Shown one piece after another: positions 30,751 to 40,011 of a DNA stretch of 64,000 bases. The translations under genes and the position numbers were made by a program. Position 1 is the stretch's first letter, and every line of letters starts with the position of its first letter. Below the pieces are notes generated by a model. The model was not told the DNA's origin, did not search any database, and saw only the letters and a list, made by a program, of their open reading frames with translations. This stretch comes from Mixta sp. Marseille-Q2659 (GTDB lineage Bacteria; Pseudomonadota; Gammaproteobacteria; Enterobacterales; Enterobacteriaceae): NCBI RefSeq assembly GCF_940807255.1, contig NZ_CALNWY010000002.1:1-64000 (forward strand), read 5' to 3'.

Positions 30751-31296
30751 TTACCGAAACCACAAATACCAGAACAGGGCCGTTTCCGCCGGATGCGCAT
30801 GCAGCGCCCGATAAAGGTGACGATCGATACCGCCCAGTTCGAAACCCATTTTTTCGTACAGCAGACAGGCAGCGACATTGGTGTTTTGCGTCTCCAGCGT
30901 TACGCCGACCAGCTGCTGCTCGCGCGCCCAGTCAATGGCGCGCTGTAACAGCGCGCAGCCGCAGCCGCTGCGGCGAAAAGCGCTATCAACCGCAATATCT
31001 TCCACCAGCGCCAGTCCGTTCCAGTTGCGGCTGACCGCCAGGTAGCCCGCAGGCTGCTCATTCACCCGCGCGGCAAACAGGGCGCCATCGCGACTGTTAA
31101 GCAAGGCGGCAAACTGCTGCGGATCATTAAAATAGTTTTTTTCGCGCGCCTCTACCTGGTACAGCCCTTCGCGCACCGGACGGTCAAAAACCGCCGCCAG
31201 CTCCTGCGTCACGGTAAAGCGGTAATCGAGCGCCTGCAGCGCCGGCAGCAGCGCTGGCGTGGCTTCCATTACCTCTACGTTTTTTTGCTGTTGCAT
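30751..31296 (-). CDS. GNAT-family N-acetyltransferase
   Basis: 181 aa. The acetyl-CoA-binding motif A is LALVEDIAVDSAFRRSGCGC followed by ALLQRAIDWAREQQLVGVTLE, with motif B NVAACLLYEKMGFELGGIDR. The C-terminal HLYRALHAHPAETALFWYLWF resembles streptothricin-acetyltransferase-like GNAT proteins. The substrate is not deducible; a small amine or a peptide antibiotic is possible. Converges with the YcgZ-like gene with 13 bases between. Confidence 0.82.
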   Translation of the reverse strand: MQQQKNVEVMEATPALLPALQALDYRFTVTQELAAVFDRPVREGLYQVEAREKNYFNDPQQFAALLNSRDGALFAARVNEQPAGYLAVSRNWNGLALVEDIAVDSAFRRSGCGCALLQRAIDWAREQQLVGVTLETQNTNVAACLLYEKMGFELGGIDRHLYRALHAHPAETALFWYLWFR

Positions 31297-31400
31297 CGTC
31301 CCTGCTCCCCGCCGTGGTGATTATCGTTCGCCGTGTTGCTGCGTTTTTTCAAGCGTAGCCGATTGTGACAACGCTGCACCCTGCGGTGAAAAAGAGATAA

Positions 31401-31424
31401 AAAAAATCCCGCACGCGGCGGGAT
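31401..31424 (-). terminator. Terminator downstream of the I78 inhibitor gene
   Basis: Stem ATCCCGC/GCGGGAT with a five-base loop. On the - strand it is followed by a run of T, so it ends transcripts arriving from the right, about 115 bases past the I78 gene. Confidence 0.82.
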
Positions 31425-31537
31425 GAATAAGACGAGCATTGCACTGTTATATGACGGGGAGATCATTCTGTTTCCCACACACTATCCGCTGCAGATGACA
31501 GCAACGTGACAGCAAATGCTCACTTTCGTTAAAAGCC

Positions 31538-31834
31538 TTAGCCGCAGTAAACACGGGTAATCACATTATCTTTATCGCCGAGGAAATTAAGCCGGTTGAG
31601 ATTAAAATCCATCGTGACCGCAGAGTGGTAGGGAATAGCGCGTACCGGATGTTCAAAGCGCAGACTGCTGAGCGCCGACAGCGGTTTCCCTACATAATTT
31701 TGATAGCTGGAGGCGCCGCAACGGTCCGCATCGGGATCGGTCACCGCTGCGCTATCAGAACTTTTTTGTCCATGTTGACAGGCCGCCAGCGTAAAAAGCG
31801 CCATAACCATTACGGCTTTTCCATAAAATTTCAC
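31538..31834 (-). CDS. I78-family peptidase-inhibitor lipoprotein
   Basis: 98 aa if started at the GTG at 31834, which has AGGAG eight bases upstream; an upstream in-frame ATG at 31855 would add KRRVK residues and place the SD inside the gene. A lipoprotein signal (MVMALFTLAACQHG) precedes the small I78 domain: DADRCGASSYQNYVGKPLSA, then RAIPYHSAVTMDFNLNRLNF and NVITRVYCG. Such proteins inhibit serine proteases from the periplasm. Single gene. Confidence 0.85.
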   Translation of the reverse strand: MKFYGKAVMVMALFTLAACQHGQKSSDSAAVTDPDADRCGASSYQNYVGKPLSALSSLRFEHPVRAIPYHSAVTMDFNLNRLNFLGDKDNVITRVYCG

Positions 31835-31957
31835 CTTAACTCTCCTCTTCGGCATATTGGTTCAGCAACTGACCTTAAAGCCTAACAGATCGTCTGGCGA
31901 GCGTGCAGGCCTTTATCCTGCGCTTAAATGTGACCTCACCCGTAAATGCGGCACGAT

Positions 31958-31990
31958 TTGCGTAAATTTCACGCAATCTTTTCCTATAAT
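31958..31990 (+). promoter_or_regulatory. Promoter with palindromic operator-like element
   Basis: A perfect TATAAT at 31985-31990 has no good -35; instead an inverted repeat TTGCGT-N7-ACGCAA (31958-31976) covers that position, as at activator- or repressor-dependent promoters. It reads toward the 21-codon ORF. Confidence 0.5.
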
Positions 31991-31992
31991 TT

Positions 31993-32010
31993 CCTAAGAC
32001 TTTTCTTAGG
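31993..32010 (+). promoter_or_regulatory. Palindrome abutting the SD of the 21-codon ORF
   Basis: CCTAAGA-CTTT-TCTTAGG is a perfect 7-bp inverted repeat whose right arm includes the first bases of the SD AGGAGG (32008-32013). In RNA it could occlude the ribosome site. However, +1 of the adjacent TATAAT would fall near 31997, so it might instead be a DNA operator. Confidence 0.5.
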
Positions 32011-32018
32011 AGGTGCTT

Positions 32019-32084
32019 ATGGAACTGGTTGTCTTTATCGGCTTTGCGGTGCTGATGACCTGTGTGGCCGTCCGTGTTCGCTAA
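32019..32084 (+). CDS. Predicted 21-aa single-pass membrane peptide
   Basis: The frame MELVVFIGFAVLMTCVAVRV plus a final Arg is a hydrophobic helix with a positively charged end, typical of enterobacterial membrane microproteins. A very strong SD (AGGAGG, five bases before the ATG) and a perfect TATAAT support expression. It is not KdpF, CydX or another small protein that I recognise. It converges with the GGDEF-EAL gene, whose stop lies 14 bases downstream. Expression and function are inference. Confidence 0.5.
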   Translation: MELVVFIGFAVLMTCVAVRVR

Positions 32085-32097
32085 GCCTCCTGACGGG

Positions 32098-34710
32098 TCA
32101 GCCCGGCTGGCCCGTTTCATTGCTCTTTTTCTCTCCGGCAATCTCCAGCAAGCGCATAAAATCCTCTGCCGGCATCGGCCGGCCCAGAAAGTATCCCTGC
32201 CCTTCATCACAGGCAATTGCCTGTAGCTCGGCAAACTGTTCGGCATTTTCAATGCCTTCTGCCGTGATCACCAGCGAAAACGCCTTGCCCAGCCCGATAA
32301 TGCCGTTAACGATAGAGTGCGCCTGCTGCGAATGCGGAAAATCCTTCATATAAGAGCGATCCATTTTCAACCCATCAAACGGGAAGGTTTTCAGATAGCC
32401 CAGCGAAGCGTAGCCCGATCCAAAATCATCCACCGTCAGCCGCACGCCGAGCGCTTTCAGGCGTTGCATAATCCGTAGCGCTTTTTCCGGGTTTTCAAGA
32501 GTGACGTTTTCGGTGATCTCCAGCTCAAGCCGTTCAGCGGGCAGCCCCGTTACTTTCAGCACGCTGGCCACGCGCCCGGCAAGATCGCCACGGCAGAACT
32601 CAATCGGAGAGATATTGACCGAAACGTAAAATGCTCCCGGCCAGCTTAGCGCATCGCGACAGGCGCGCTGCAACACCCAGTCGCTGACAGGAATAATCAG
32701 TCCGGTCTCCTCCGCCAGCGGAATAAAGCTGTCGGGCATCACCAGAGCGGGCGGCGAAGGCTGCCAGCGCAGCAGCGCTTCCGCGCCGTCCATTTTGCCG
32801 CTGTGCAGCGAATAGCGCGGCTGATAAAACAGACGCAGCTCATCGCGGGCGACCGCCTGGCCCAGCGCGCGCTCCATTTCCCGGCGCCGTACCAGCTGTT
32901 CCGACATCTCTGGCGAGTAAAATACCCAACGGTTGCGTCCCAGGTTTTTTGACTGATAGAGCGCAATATCGGCCATTCGCAGCAGCTCCTCCGGCTGTAA
33001 CGCATCCTGCGGCGCGCAGGCGATGCCGATAGACGCGCCGATCTGCACTGACTGGCCCGCCACCTCAAATGGCTTGCGGATCTCCTCCATCAGGCAACGG
33101 CAACGCGCCTCAATCTCCTGCTGGCTGGTCAGGCCGCTCAGCAGCAAAATGAATTCGTCACCGCCCTGGCGCGACAACAGATCGTCTTCGTTCAGGCAAA
33201 CCCGCAGCCGTTGGGAGACTTCGTTCAACACCCGATCGCCAGCGGCGTGGCCGTACAGGTCATTAACCGGTTTAAAATGATCGAGATCGAGGCTCAGCAT
33301 CACCAACGGCTGCGCAGCGGTGGGCTGCGCCTGCAGTTTGCCGCTGAGAAACTCATTCATGCGATGCCGGTTCGGCAGCCCGGTTAAGGTATCGTGCTGC
33401 GAGAGATACTGAATGCGCGCCTGCGCCTCTACTTCCAGCGTAATATCGGAAACTGTGCCGCGGAATCCCAGCTTCTTGCCCTGCACTTCGATCGGTTTCG
33501 CCACCAGGCTACAGATACGCTCCTTGCCCTGCGCCGAATGATAATGACAGCGCAGCGTCCGGCAATCGCTTCCGGCGCTCTGGCGCTGCATCCACTCGGA
33601 GACCGAGTGACCGCTGCTCACTAACAGCTCGTCGATCGGTTTACCCAGCTGCACCGTAATATCGTATCCGGTGACCGCCGTAAAACGGGTGGAAAGATAG
33701 GTTATTACGCCGCGCGCATCGGTTTCCCATATCCAGTCGGAGGCAGCCTCCGCCACATCGCGAAAGCGCGCTTCGCTGTCGCTCAGCTCACGCTGGCTCT
33801 GCCGCAGTTGCTCGAAACGCCAGTCGGAGAGGCGCGCATTATCCATCGCGTGCCGAATGACGCGTCGGGAAATAATGCCCAGCATCAGCATCGTCAGCCC
33901 CAGCAGCGGTACGGTAAACATCAGCAGATGGTGTCCCGGCTCACTGCTCTGCCAGCTAACCCGTAGCGGATCGCCCTGCTCCAGCGACAACAGCAAACTC
34001 GCCGACACGATTTTCTTTCCGTCAGTAAGATGCGCACTACTGACGCCGACGCTGTTCCCCAGCGCCAACAGCTTGCGCGGCGTATAAAGATCGACAAAAA
34101 CCAGCACCGAAGGCGGCCCGGCCATCGTTCCCAGCCCTGGCACTTTCCCGGTGGTAATCGGCGCGGCGGCAACAATCGCCGGAAGGTTTTCAATGCGCGC
34201 ATTTTTCACCAGCGCGCTTTCATCGCTCAAAAAGCCACGCGCCTGTTGCACAATGGTCGCGCTCTGGCTGCCCAACCAGCTTTCCAGCGGCATATCGGAA
34301 AGCTTGCCGTTAATCACGGCGTAGCGCGTCCGTCCGCTGCCATCCACCACGAAAACGCCTTCATAATGGTATTCGCTGTAAAGCCCCGGCCCCAGATTCT
34401 GCTGATCGAAAGCCCAGCTCTTATCGACCGTCAGATGTAAGTGATTCCAGGCTTCTCCCCAGAAGGCGTAATCGCGAATATCGGTCAGAATCGACTGCTG
34501 GCGCGCCTGCCAGGCGTTACGCAGCAGAAATTTCTCCTGTGACAGCGCCGCGCTATTTTGGCGCATGGCGATAGCGATAATAAAGACAGCGGTGGTCATC
34601 AGCACCGCCGCTAACATACAGCCCAGCACCAGCAGCGTCCGGCGAGTAAACAAGGTCGCCGGTGTAGCGTCGGCGCGCAGGTTAAAAGGTAATAAAGAAG
34701 GTAAGTTCAT
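32098..34710 (-). CDS. CHASE4-PAS-GGDEF-EAL cyclic-di-GMP signalling protein
   Basis: 870 aa. Membrane segment at ~28-50, periplasmic CHASE4-type sensor (~55-255, with RDYAFWGEAWNHL), second membrane segment (LLMFTVPLLGLTMLMLGIIS), PAS (~310-430, SDWIWETDARGVITYLSTRF), GGDEF domain (RQGGDEF intact) and EAL domain (~615-860). The EAL residues look complete: the E of EALLRW, VSVNISPIEF, ELEITEN, VDDFGSGYASL, LKMDRS, AEGIEN and GQGYFLGRP. I see no RxxD inhibitory site before GGDEF. Phosphodiesterase activity is therefore likely and cyclase activity possible. Probably affects motility/biofilm; the periplasmic signal is unknown. Confidence 0.93.
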   Translation of the reverse strand: MNLPSLLPFNLRADATPATLFTRRTLLVLGCMLAAVLMTTAVFIIAIAMRQNSAALSQEKFLLRNAWQARQQSILTDIRDYAFWGEAWNHLHLTVDKSWAFDQQNLGPGLYSEYHYEGVFVVDGSGRTRYAVINGKLSDMPLESWLGSQSATIVQQARGFLSDESALVKNARIENLPAIVAAAPITTGKVPGLGTMAGPPSVLVFVDLYTPRKLLALGNSVGVSSAHLTDGKKIVSASLLLSLEQGDPLRVSWQSSEPGHHLLMFTVPLLGLTMLMLGIISRRVIRHAMDNARLSDWRFEQLRQSQRELSDSEARFRDVAEAASDWIWETDARGVITYLSTRFTAVTGYDITVQLGKPIDELLVSSGHSVSEWMQRQSAGSDCRTLRCHYHSAQGKERICSLVAKPIEVQGKKLGFRGTVSDITLEVEAQARIQYLSQHDTLTGLPNRHRMNEFLSGKLQAQPTAAQPLVMLSLDLDHFKPVNDLYGHAAGDRVLNEVSQRLRVCLNEDDLLSRQGGDEFILLLSGLTSQQEIEARCRCLMEEIRKPFEVAGQSVQIGASIGIACAPQDALQPEELLRMADIALYQSKNLGRNRWVFYSPEMSEQLVRRREMERALGQAVARDELRLFYQPRYSLHSGKMDGAEALLRWQPSPPALVMPDSFIPLAEETGLIIPVSDWVLQRACRDALSWPGAFYVSVNISPIEFCRGDLAGRVASVLKVTGLPAERLELEITENVTLENPEKALRIMQRLKALGVRLTVDDFGSGYASLGYLKTFPFDGLKMDRSYMKDFPHSQQAHSIVNGIIGLGKAFSLVITAEGIENAEQFAELQAIACDEGQGYFLGRPMPAEDFMRLLEIAGEKKSNETGQPG

Positions 34711-34926
34711 TTACAAGACCCTGGTGATAATGCGTTACACAACCTCCGCTGTTGGTTACGCAGCAACTGTCGCGGCGCGGCGTATGCTCCTGCTTTTTTC
34801 ACGCTTACAACCGTTATCGGCCCCTCGCCTCGACTATTTAGCAAAAAAGCACCGCTATGCACGCGCCTCGACAGCGATCCTGGTGATTGTTACACTCGCG
34901 CACTTCCTCTTTGATCTACGCCGCCT

Positions 34927-35586
34927 ATGAAAATCCACCACGACAGAATCGTGCTGACGCTGTTCTACCTCGGCAGTTTTGCCCTCTATTACCTGATTAC
35001 GCTGGCGATTTCCTTGTTTCCTAATTACGGCGAATTACAGCAAAAAGGTTTGCTGGTGCCGGTTCTCTGCCTTTTTGAGTTTGCCGTGCTGTGGCCGATG
35101 TATCGTTTTGCGCAGGCGCGTTACGGCGATATTCCGCTGGGGCGGCTGCAGACGAAGCCGACGCTGCTGTTTATCCTGCTGTTACTGGGGCTGATGGTGC
35201 TACAAACGCAATTTTTACAGCCGGAGCGCTGGCTGGAGGAGCAGGTGCGCCAGACGCCTTTTTCACTCTGGATCATGCTGCTTTCCGCCGTCCTGCTGGC
35301 ACCAATTTTTGAAGAGATTTTGTTCCGCGGATTTTTATTACAGGCGTTTCTGCTATGGGCGCCGCGCAGCCGCCTGCCCTGTATTGTGCTGACCTCATTG
35401 CTGTTCGCGGCAATGCACACGCAATATATTCACTGGCAGACCATCGCCGTGCTGACGCTTTTCTCGATACTGCTGTGTTACGCGCGCCTGCGCAGCAACG
35501 GTTTGCTGCTGCCGATATTCCTGCATATGCTTAATAATCTGATCGCGCTGCTGCCTTCTTTATTGTTCGTCTTACAAGCCAGTTAG
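34927..35586 (+). CDS. CPBP-family intramembrane metalloprotease
   Basis: 219 aa, mostly hydrophobic with 6-7 membrane segments. The CPBP/Abi (Rce1-like) signature is present: EEILFRGFLLQAF (Glu pair and Arg), LLFAAMHTQYIHW (His) and FLHMLNNLIALLP (His/Asn). Such proteases act on prenylated or leader-peptide substrates; in bacteria some serve bacteriocin maturation or immunity, but no bacteriocin gene is nearby. Its role is open. Confidence 0.88.
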   Translation: MKIHHDRIVLTLFYLGSFALYYLITLAISLFPNYGELQQKGLLVPVLCLFEFAVLWPMYRFAQARYGDIPLGRLQTKPTLLFILLLLGLMVLQTQFLQPERWLEEQVRQTPFSLWIMLLSAVLLAPIFEEILFRGFLLQAFLLWAPRSRLPCIVLTSLLFAAMHTQYIHWQTIAVLTLFSILLCYARLRSNGLLLPIFLHMLNNLIALLPSLLFVLQAS

Positions 35587-35704
35587 AGATGTTTATAACC
35601 ATTTTAACGAACTTATAACTTTTTAAGCTAAGCATAGCGGATAATCAACTATCAGCACGCCGGGCAGTTCCCTTACACTCGCGAAAAAACGGTAAGGAAA
35701 CGTC

Positions 35705-37273
35705 ATGAAACCTTTTGCTTATGCAGTCCTGACGCTGGCCCTGAGTGCCAGCTTCGCCGCCAACGCGGCGACGCCACCCGATACGTTGGTTATCGCTCAG
35801 TCGATTGACGACGCCAACAGCTTCGATCCGGCGGAAGGCTTTGAACTGACTTCAGTTCAGGCTTTCACTAATCTTTATCAACGTTTGGTGCAATCCGATC
35901 CGCAGAATCCTAACGAGCTGAAGCCGACGCTGGCAAGCAGCTGGGAGGCGGGTAAAGACAACCGCAGTCTGACCGTCACGCTGCGCGACAGCGCGACCTT
36001 CGCCTCCGGCAATCCGGTGCGCCCGGAAGATGTCATTTTCTCACTGTCGCGTGTCGTCAAGCTGAACCTCGATCCCTCTTTTATCCTCACCCAGCTCGGC
36101 TGGACCAAAGAGAACGTGGACAGCCAGCTGAAAAAAATCGACGCCAACCATGTGCAGATTAGCTGGCAGGCCAATGTCAGTCCGGCCTATGTATTAAGCC
36201 TGCTGGCCGCGCCGGTAGCGTCAATTCTCGATGCCAAAACGGTGCTGGCGAATCAGCAGAATAACGATCTCGGCAATAAGTGGCTGGCGACCCACTCCGC
36301 CGGCAGCGGCCCGTTCCAGATCCGCCGCTACGTGCCGCATGAAGTGGTGCTGTTAACCGCCAACCCGCGTTCGCCGGGCGATGCGCCGAAACTGAAAAAT
36401 ATTCTGATTAAAAACGTGCCGGAAGCGGCGACGCGTCGTCTGCTGCTTGAGCAGGGCGATGCCGATATTGCCCGCAACCTGGGCGTCGATCAGATTTCCG
36501 CGCTGAAAGGCAAGCCGGGCGTGAAGCCGCTGGCGATTCCAATGGCGTCGCTTTACTACATGCAGTTCAATATCGACGCGCAGCCGGCATTGAAAAATCC
36601 AGCCCTGTGGGAAGCGGCGCGCTATCTGTTTGACTACCACGGCATCGCTGACGATCTGCTGAAAGGCCAGTTCCAGGTGCATCAGTCGTTCCTGCCGGCC
36701 GGCTTCCCCGGCGCGCTGAACGAGACGCCGTACCAGTACGATCCCGAAAAAGCGAAGGCGATTTTAGCCAAAGCGGGCCTGAAAGATGTCAGCTTTAAGC
36801 TGGCGGTCAGCAACCAGCCGCCGTACCTGGATATTGCCCAGGCGCTGCAGGCCAGCTTTGCCAAAGGCGGCATTAAAGTCGAGCTGATTCCCGGCCTGAG
36901 TACCGAAGTCTCGACCAATGTGAAAGCGCACAAATATGAAGCGACCCTGAACGCCTGGGGCGCGGACTATTTCGATCCTAATACCAACGCTTCCGCCTTT
37001 GCCTATAACCCGGAAGATGGCAGCAAAACGCTTGCCTGGCGCTCCAACTGGCATATTCCTGAACTGAGTAAACAGACGCTGGCGGCAACGGCGGAAAGCG
37101 ATCCGGCGAAGCGTATCGCGCTTTATCAGGCAATGCAGCGTGACGTGATGAAAAACTCGCCGTACGTAATCGGTCTGCAGGCGCGCAACCTGATCGCCGT
37201 GCGCGATAACCTGAAAGGCTACGTGCAGGGCATCAACCCCGATATGGTCTACTACAGCCAGGTCAGTAAGTAA
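35705..37273 (+). CDS. ABC transporter periplasmic binding protein, peptide/nickel family
   Basis: 522 aa of the SBP_bac_5 (DppA/OppA/NikA) family. Signal peptide MKPFAYAVLTLALSASFAANA; then the family strands FELTSVQAFTNLYQRLVQSD and LKPTLASSWEAGKDNRSLTV, and FASGNPVRPEDVIFSLSRV; C-terminal ATLNAWGADYFDPNTNASAF. First gene of a five-gene operon; its stop overlaps the permease start (TAATG). Substrate unknown: peptides, nickel chelates or sugars-on-peptides are possible. Confidence 0.9.
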   Translation: MKPFAYAVLTLALSASFAANAATPPDTLVIAQSIDDANSFDPAEGFELTSVQAFTNLYQRLVQSDPQNPNELKPTLASSWEAGKDNRSLTVTLRDSATFASGNPVRPEDVIFSLSRVVKLNLDPSFILTQLGWTKENVDSQLKKIDANHVQISWQANVSPAYVLSLLAAPVASILDAKTVLANQQNNDLGNKWLATHSAGSGPFQIRRYVPHEVVLLTANPRSPGDAPKLKNILIKNVPEAATRRLLLEQGDADIARNLGVDQISALKGKPGVKPLAIPMASLYYMQFNIDAQPALKNPALWEAARYLFDYHGIADDLLKGQFQVHQSFLPAGFPGALNETPYQYDPEKAKAILAKAGLKDVSFKLAVSNQPPYLDIAQALQASFAKGGIKVELIPGLSTEVSTNVKAHKYEATLNAWGADYFDPNTNASAFAYNPEDGSKTLAWRSNWHIPELSKQTLAATAESDPAKRIALYQAMQRDVMKNSPYVIGLQARNLIAVRDNLKGYVQGINPDMVYYSQVSK

Positions 37274-38325
37274 TGGCTAATTCTGCAACACAGGCCGGGC
37301 TTGCCCGGCAATTCTGGCGTGGCGGCAGTCGGCTGATCACCAGCCTGCTCTCACTGCTGGTCACGCTACTGGGCCTGCTGGCCTTTACCTTTATGCTCTC
37401 GCACCTGTCACCGGTCGATCCGGTATTACAGGTGGCAGGCGATCGCGCCAGTGAATCCACCTATCAGCAGGTGCGTCACGACTTAGGTCTGGATCAGCCG
37501 CTGCCGGTGCAGTTCTGGCGCTATCTGGAACATCTGGCGCGCGGCGATTTAGGGATGTCCCATATCACCGCGCAGCCGGTGGTCAGCGATCTGGCGCGCG
37601 CGTTTCCGGCCACGCTGGAGCTGGCGACCTGCGCCATGATTTTTGGCGCAGTGTTCGGCATTACGCTGGCGTTGCTGGCGGCCTGGAAACCGGGCGGCCT
37701 GCTGGATAATCTGGCGCGGCTGATCTCTCTGCTGGGTTATTCGGTGCCGGTATTCTGGCTTGGCCTGCTGGGACTACTGTTGTTTTATGCGGTGCTGCAC
37801 TGGTCGGCTGGCCCCGGACGGCTGGATGATATCTGGATTTATACGCTGGAGCCGAAAACCGGTCTGGTGCTGGTGGATAGCTGGCTGTCTGGCGACCGTG
37901 AGATGTTCCGCAACGCCATCGCCCATTTATGGCTGCCGGTGGCGGTGCTGGGCATGCTGTCGATGGCGGCCATTACCCGTTTGCTACGCGCCGCCCTGCT
38001 GGAAGAGAACGGCAAAGAGTATGTTACGCTGGCGCGCGCCAAAGGCGCCAGCCGCACCCGTATTCTGCTGTGTCATATCTTCCCTAACGTGCGCGGCACG
38101 CTGATTACCGTGCTGGGGCTTTCCTACGCCACGCTGCTGGAAGGCTCGGTGCTGACCGAAACGGTGTTTGCCTGGCCCGGCGTGGGTCGCTATCTCACCA
38201 CCGCGCTGTTTGCCTCCGACGTGCCCGCTATTCTGGGCTCAACGCTGCTGATCGGCGGCTGCTTCGTGCTGTTAAACGCGCTGGTTGATGCGCTGACCTG
38301 GTTAACCGATCCGAGAACACGATGA
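37273..38325 (+). CDS. ABC transporter permease 1 (DppB/NikB type)
   Basis: 350 aa with six membrane segments and the binding-protein-dependent permease EAA motif (EYVTLARAKGASRTRILLCH). N-terminal family pattern TFMLSHLSPVDPVLQVAGDR is the DppB/OppB PGDP-like stretch, and SYATLLEGSVLTETVFAWPG is the conserved C-terminal block. Forms the inner-membrane channel with the next gene, which overlaps it by four bases. Confidence 0.93.
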   Translation: MANSATQAGLARQFWRGGSRLITSLLSLLVTLLGLLAFTFMLSHLSPVDPVLQVAGDRASESTYQQVRHDLGLDQPLPVQFWRYLEHLARGDLGMSHITAQPVVSDLARAFPATLELATCAMIFGAVFGITLALLAAWKPGGLLDNLARLISLLGYSVPVFWLGLLGLLLFYAVLHWSAGPGRLDDIWIYTLEPKTGLVLVDSWLSGDREMFRNAIAHLWLPVAVLGMLSMAAITRLLRAALLEENGKEYVTLARAKGASRTRILLCHIFPNVRGTLITVLGLSYATLLEGSVLTETVFAWPGVGRYLTTALFASDVPAILGSTLLIGGCFVLLNALVDALTWLTDPRTR

Positions 38326-39182
38326 CACAACATTTATCCGATGCGGAAATCGTCACGCCTGCACCGCGCCGCCGCCGCCGCCTGACCACGCTGGTTATTG
38401 GCGGTACGCTGGTAGCCATTCTGGTGCTGACCGCATTACTGGCGCCGCTGCTGGCGCCGTTCGATCCCAATGCGCAAACCATTTCTGCCCGCCTGCTGGC
38501 GCCCTCCGCCGCGCACTGGTTCGGCACCGATGGCTTTGGCCGTGATCTGCTGTCGCGCGTGATTTACGGCGCGCGCCCTACGCTGCTGCTGGTCTCGCTG
38601 ATTTTAGTGCTGACCATTCCGGTCGGGCTGCTGATCGGCATTACGGCGGGCTATATTGGCGGCTGGACCGAGCGCGTACTGATGCGTATTACCGATATTT
38701 TCCTTTCTCTGCCGAACCTGGTGATCGCGCTGGCGCTGGTTTCCATTCTCGGCCCTGGCCTGCTGAACGGTGCGCTGGCGCTGGCGTTAACCAGCTGGCC
38801 GCCCTTTGCCCGCCAGGCACGGGCCGAAACCCTGGCGCTGCGCCGCAGCGATTACCTCGCTGCCGCACGTATGCAGGGCATTACCGGGCTGCGCCTGATG
38901 TTCGGCCATATTCTGCCGCTCTGCCTGCCCAGCGCGGTGGTGCGCGCCGCGCTGAGCCTCGGCGGAATTATTCTTTCCGCCGCCGGTCTGGGCTTTCTCG
39001 GCATGGGCGTCCAGCCGCCGACCGCCGAATGGGGCTCGATGGTAGCCGAAGGGAGTAAGGTGATTTTCGATCAGTGGTGGGTGGCAGCCGCGCCGGGCGG
39101 CGCCATTCTGTTCGCCAGCCTGGCCTTTAACCTGACAGGCGACGGCCTGCGCGACCGACTGGATACCCGCAATGACAGCTGA
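38322..39182 (+). CDS. ABC transporter permease 2 (DppC/NikC type)
   Basis: 286 aa. The OppC N-terminal segment (LVIGGTLVAILVLTALLAPL, then FDPNAQT), HWFGTDGFGRDLLSRVIYGA, and the EAA loop DYLAAARMQGITGLRLMFGH are all present. The terminal MVAEGSKVIFDQWWVAAAPG is typical of DppC/NikC. Pairs with the upstream permease. Overlaps the following ATPase gene by 11 bases. Confidence 0.93.
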   Translation: MTQHLSDAEIVTPAPRRRRRLTTLVIGGTLVAILVLTALLAPLLAPFDPNAQTISARLLAPSAAHWFGTDGFGRDLLSRVIYGARPTLLLVSLILVLTIPVGLLIGITAGYIGGWTERVLMRITDIFLSLPNLVIALALVSILGPGLLNGALALALTSWPPFARQARAETLALRRSDYLAAARMQGITGLRLMFGHILPLCLPSAVVRAALSLGGIILSAAGLGFLGMGVQPPTAEWGSMVAEGSKVIFDQWWVAAAPGGAILFASLAFNLTGDGLRDRLDTRNDS

Positions 39183-40011
39183 ACCGTTAATCATCGCAGA
39201 AAACCTCACCATTCACAGCGGCACAACGCCGCTGGTAAAGCCGATTAGCTTTACGCTGGGACGCGAGCGCGTGGCGCTGGTCGGCGAATCGGGTTCCGGC
39301 AAATCGTTAACCGCTCGCTCGCTGATGGGACTGCTGGCGCCAGGGCTGCATTTGCAGGCGCGTCAGCTTCAGGTGGCGGGACGGGATGCCCTGACGCTGA
39401 ATGAGAAGCGCTGGAGCCAGCTGCGCGGTAGCGAGCTGGCGATGGTGATGCAGGATCCGAAATATGCCTTAAATCCCACGCGCACTATCGGCTGGCAAGT
39501 GGAAGAACCGCTGAAGTTGCATCATCGCCTGAGCCGCGCCGAGCGCCGGGAAAAGGTGGCAGAGATGCTGGCGGCGGTGGGTTTGCCGCAGCCGACACAG
39601 CTGATGACGCGTTATCCGCACCAGCTCTCCGGCGGCATGGGCCAGCGCGTGATGCTGGCGATCGCGCTGATCGCCGATCCGCAATTTCTGATCGCCGATG
39701 AGCCAACCTCCGCGCTCGATCATGCGATGCGCGATCAGGTGCTGGCGTTGATCCGGCGGCTGGTTGAGGAGCGCAATATGGGATTACTGCTGATCAGTCA
39801 CGATCTGCAGCAGGTCTCAGAACACTGCGAGCGCGTTATGGTGATGTATAAAGGCCAGCTGCTCGACAGCCTGCCCGCCGCCGAACTGCCGCGCGCCACG
39901 CATCCTTATACGCGCACGCTGTGGGCCTGCCGGCCCAGCAAGGCGACACACGGTCAGCCGTTGCCGGTACTGGATCGCGTGGCGCTGGAGAAGGAGCTGG
40001 AACATGATTGA
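39172..40011 (+). CDS. ABC transporter ATPase 1 (DppD/NikD type)
   Basis: 279 aa. Walker [10 protein letters not shown]-loop [12 protein letters not shown], signature [15 protein letters not shown], Walker [13 protein letters not shown] and switch His in [10 protein letters not shown]. Shorter than DppD/OppD (about 330 aa) and lacking a clear C-terminal oligopeptide/cysteine extension, so it resembles NikD in size. Overlaps the next gene by eight bases. Confidence 0.92.
   Translation: MTAEPLIIAENLTIHSGTTPLVKPISFTLGRERVALVGESGSGKSLTARSLMGLLAPGLHLQARQLQVAGRDALTLNEKRWSQLRGSELAMVMQDPKYALNPTRTIGWQVEEPLKLHHRLSRAERREKVAEMLAAVGLPQPTQLMTRYPHQLSGGMGQRVMLAIALIADPQFLIADEPTSALDHAMRDQVLALIRRLVEERNMGLLLISHDLQQVSEHCERVMVMYKGQLLDSLPAAELPRATHPYTRTLWACRPSKATHGQPLPVLDRVALEKELEHD

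Noticed and set aside
34565..34930. 121-codon + frame
   Set aside because: Mostly antisense to the start of the GGDEF-EAL gene; no domain or ribosome site.
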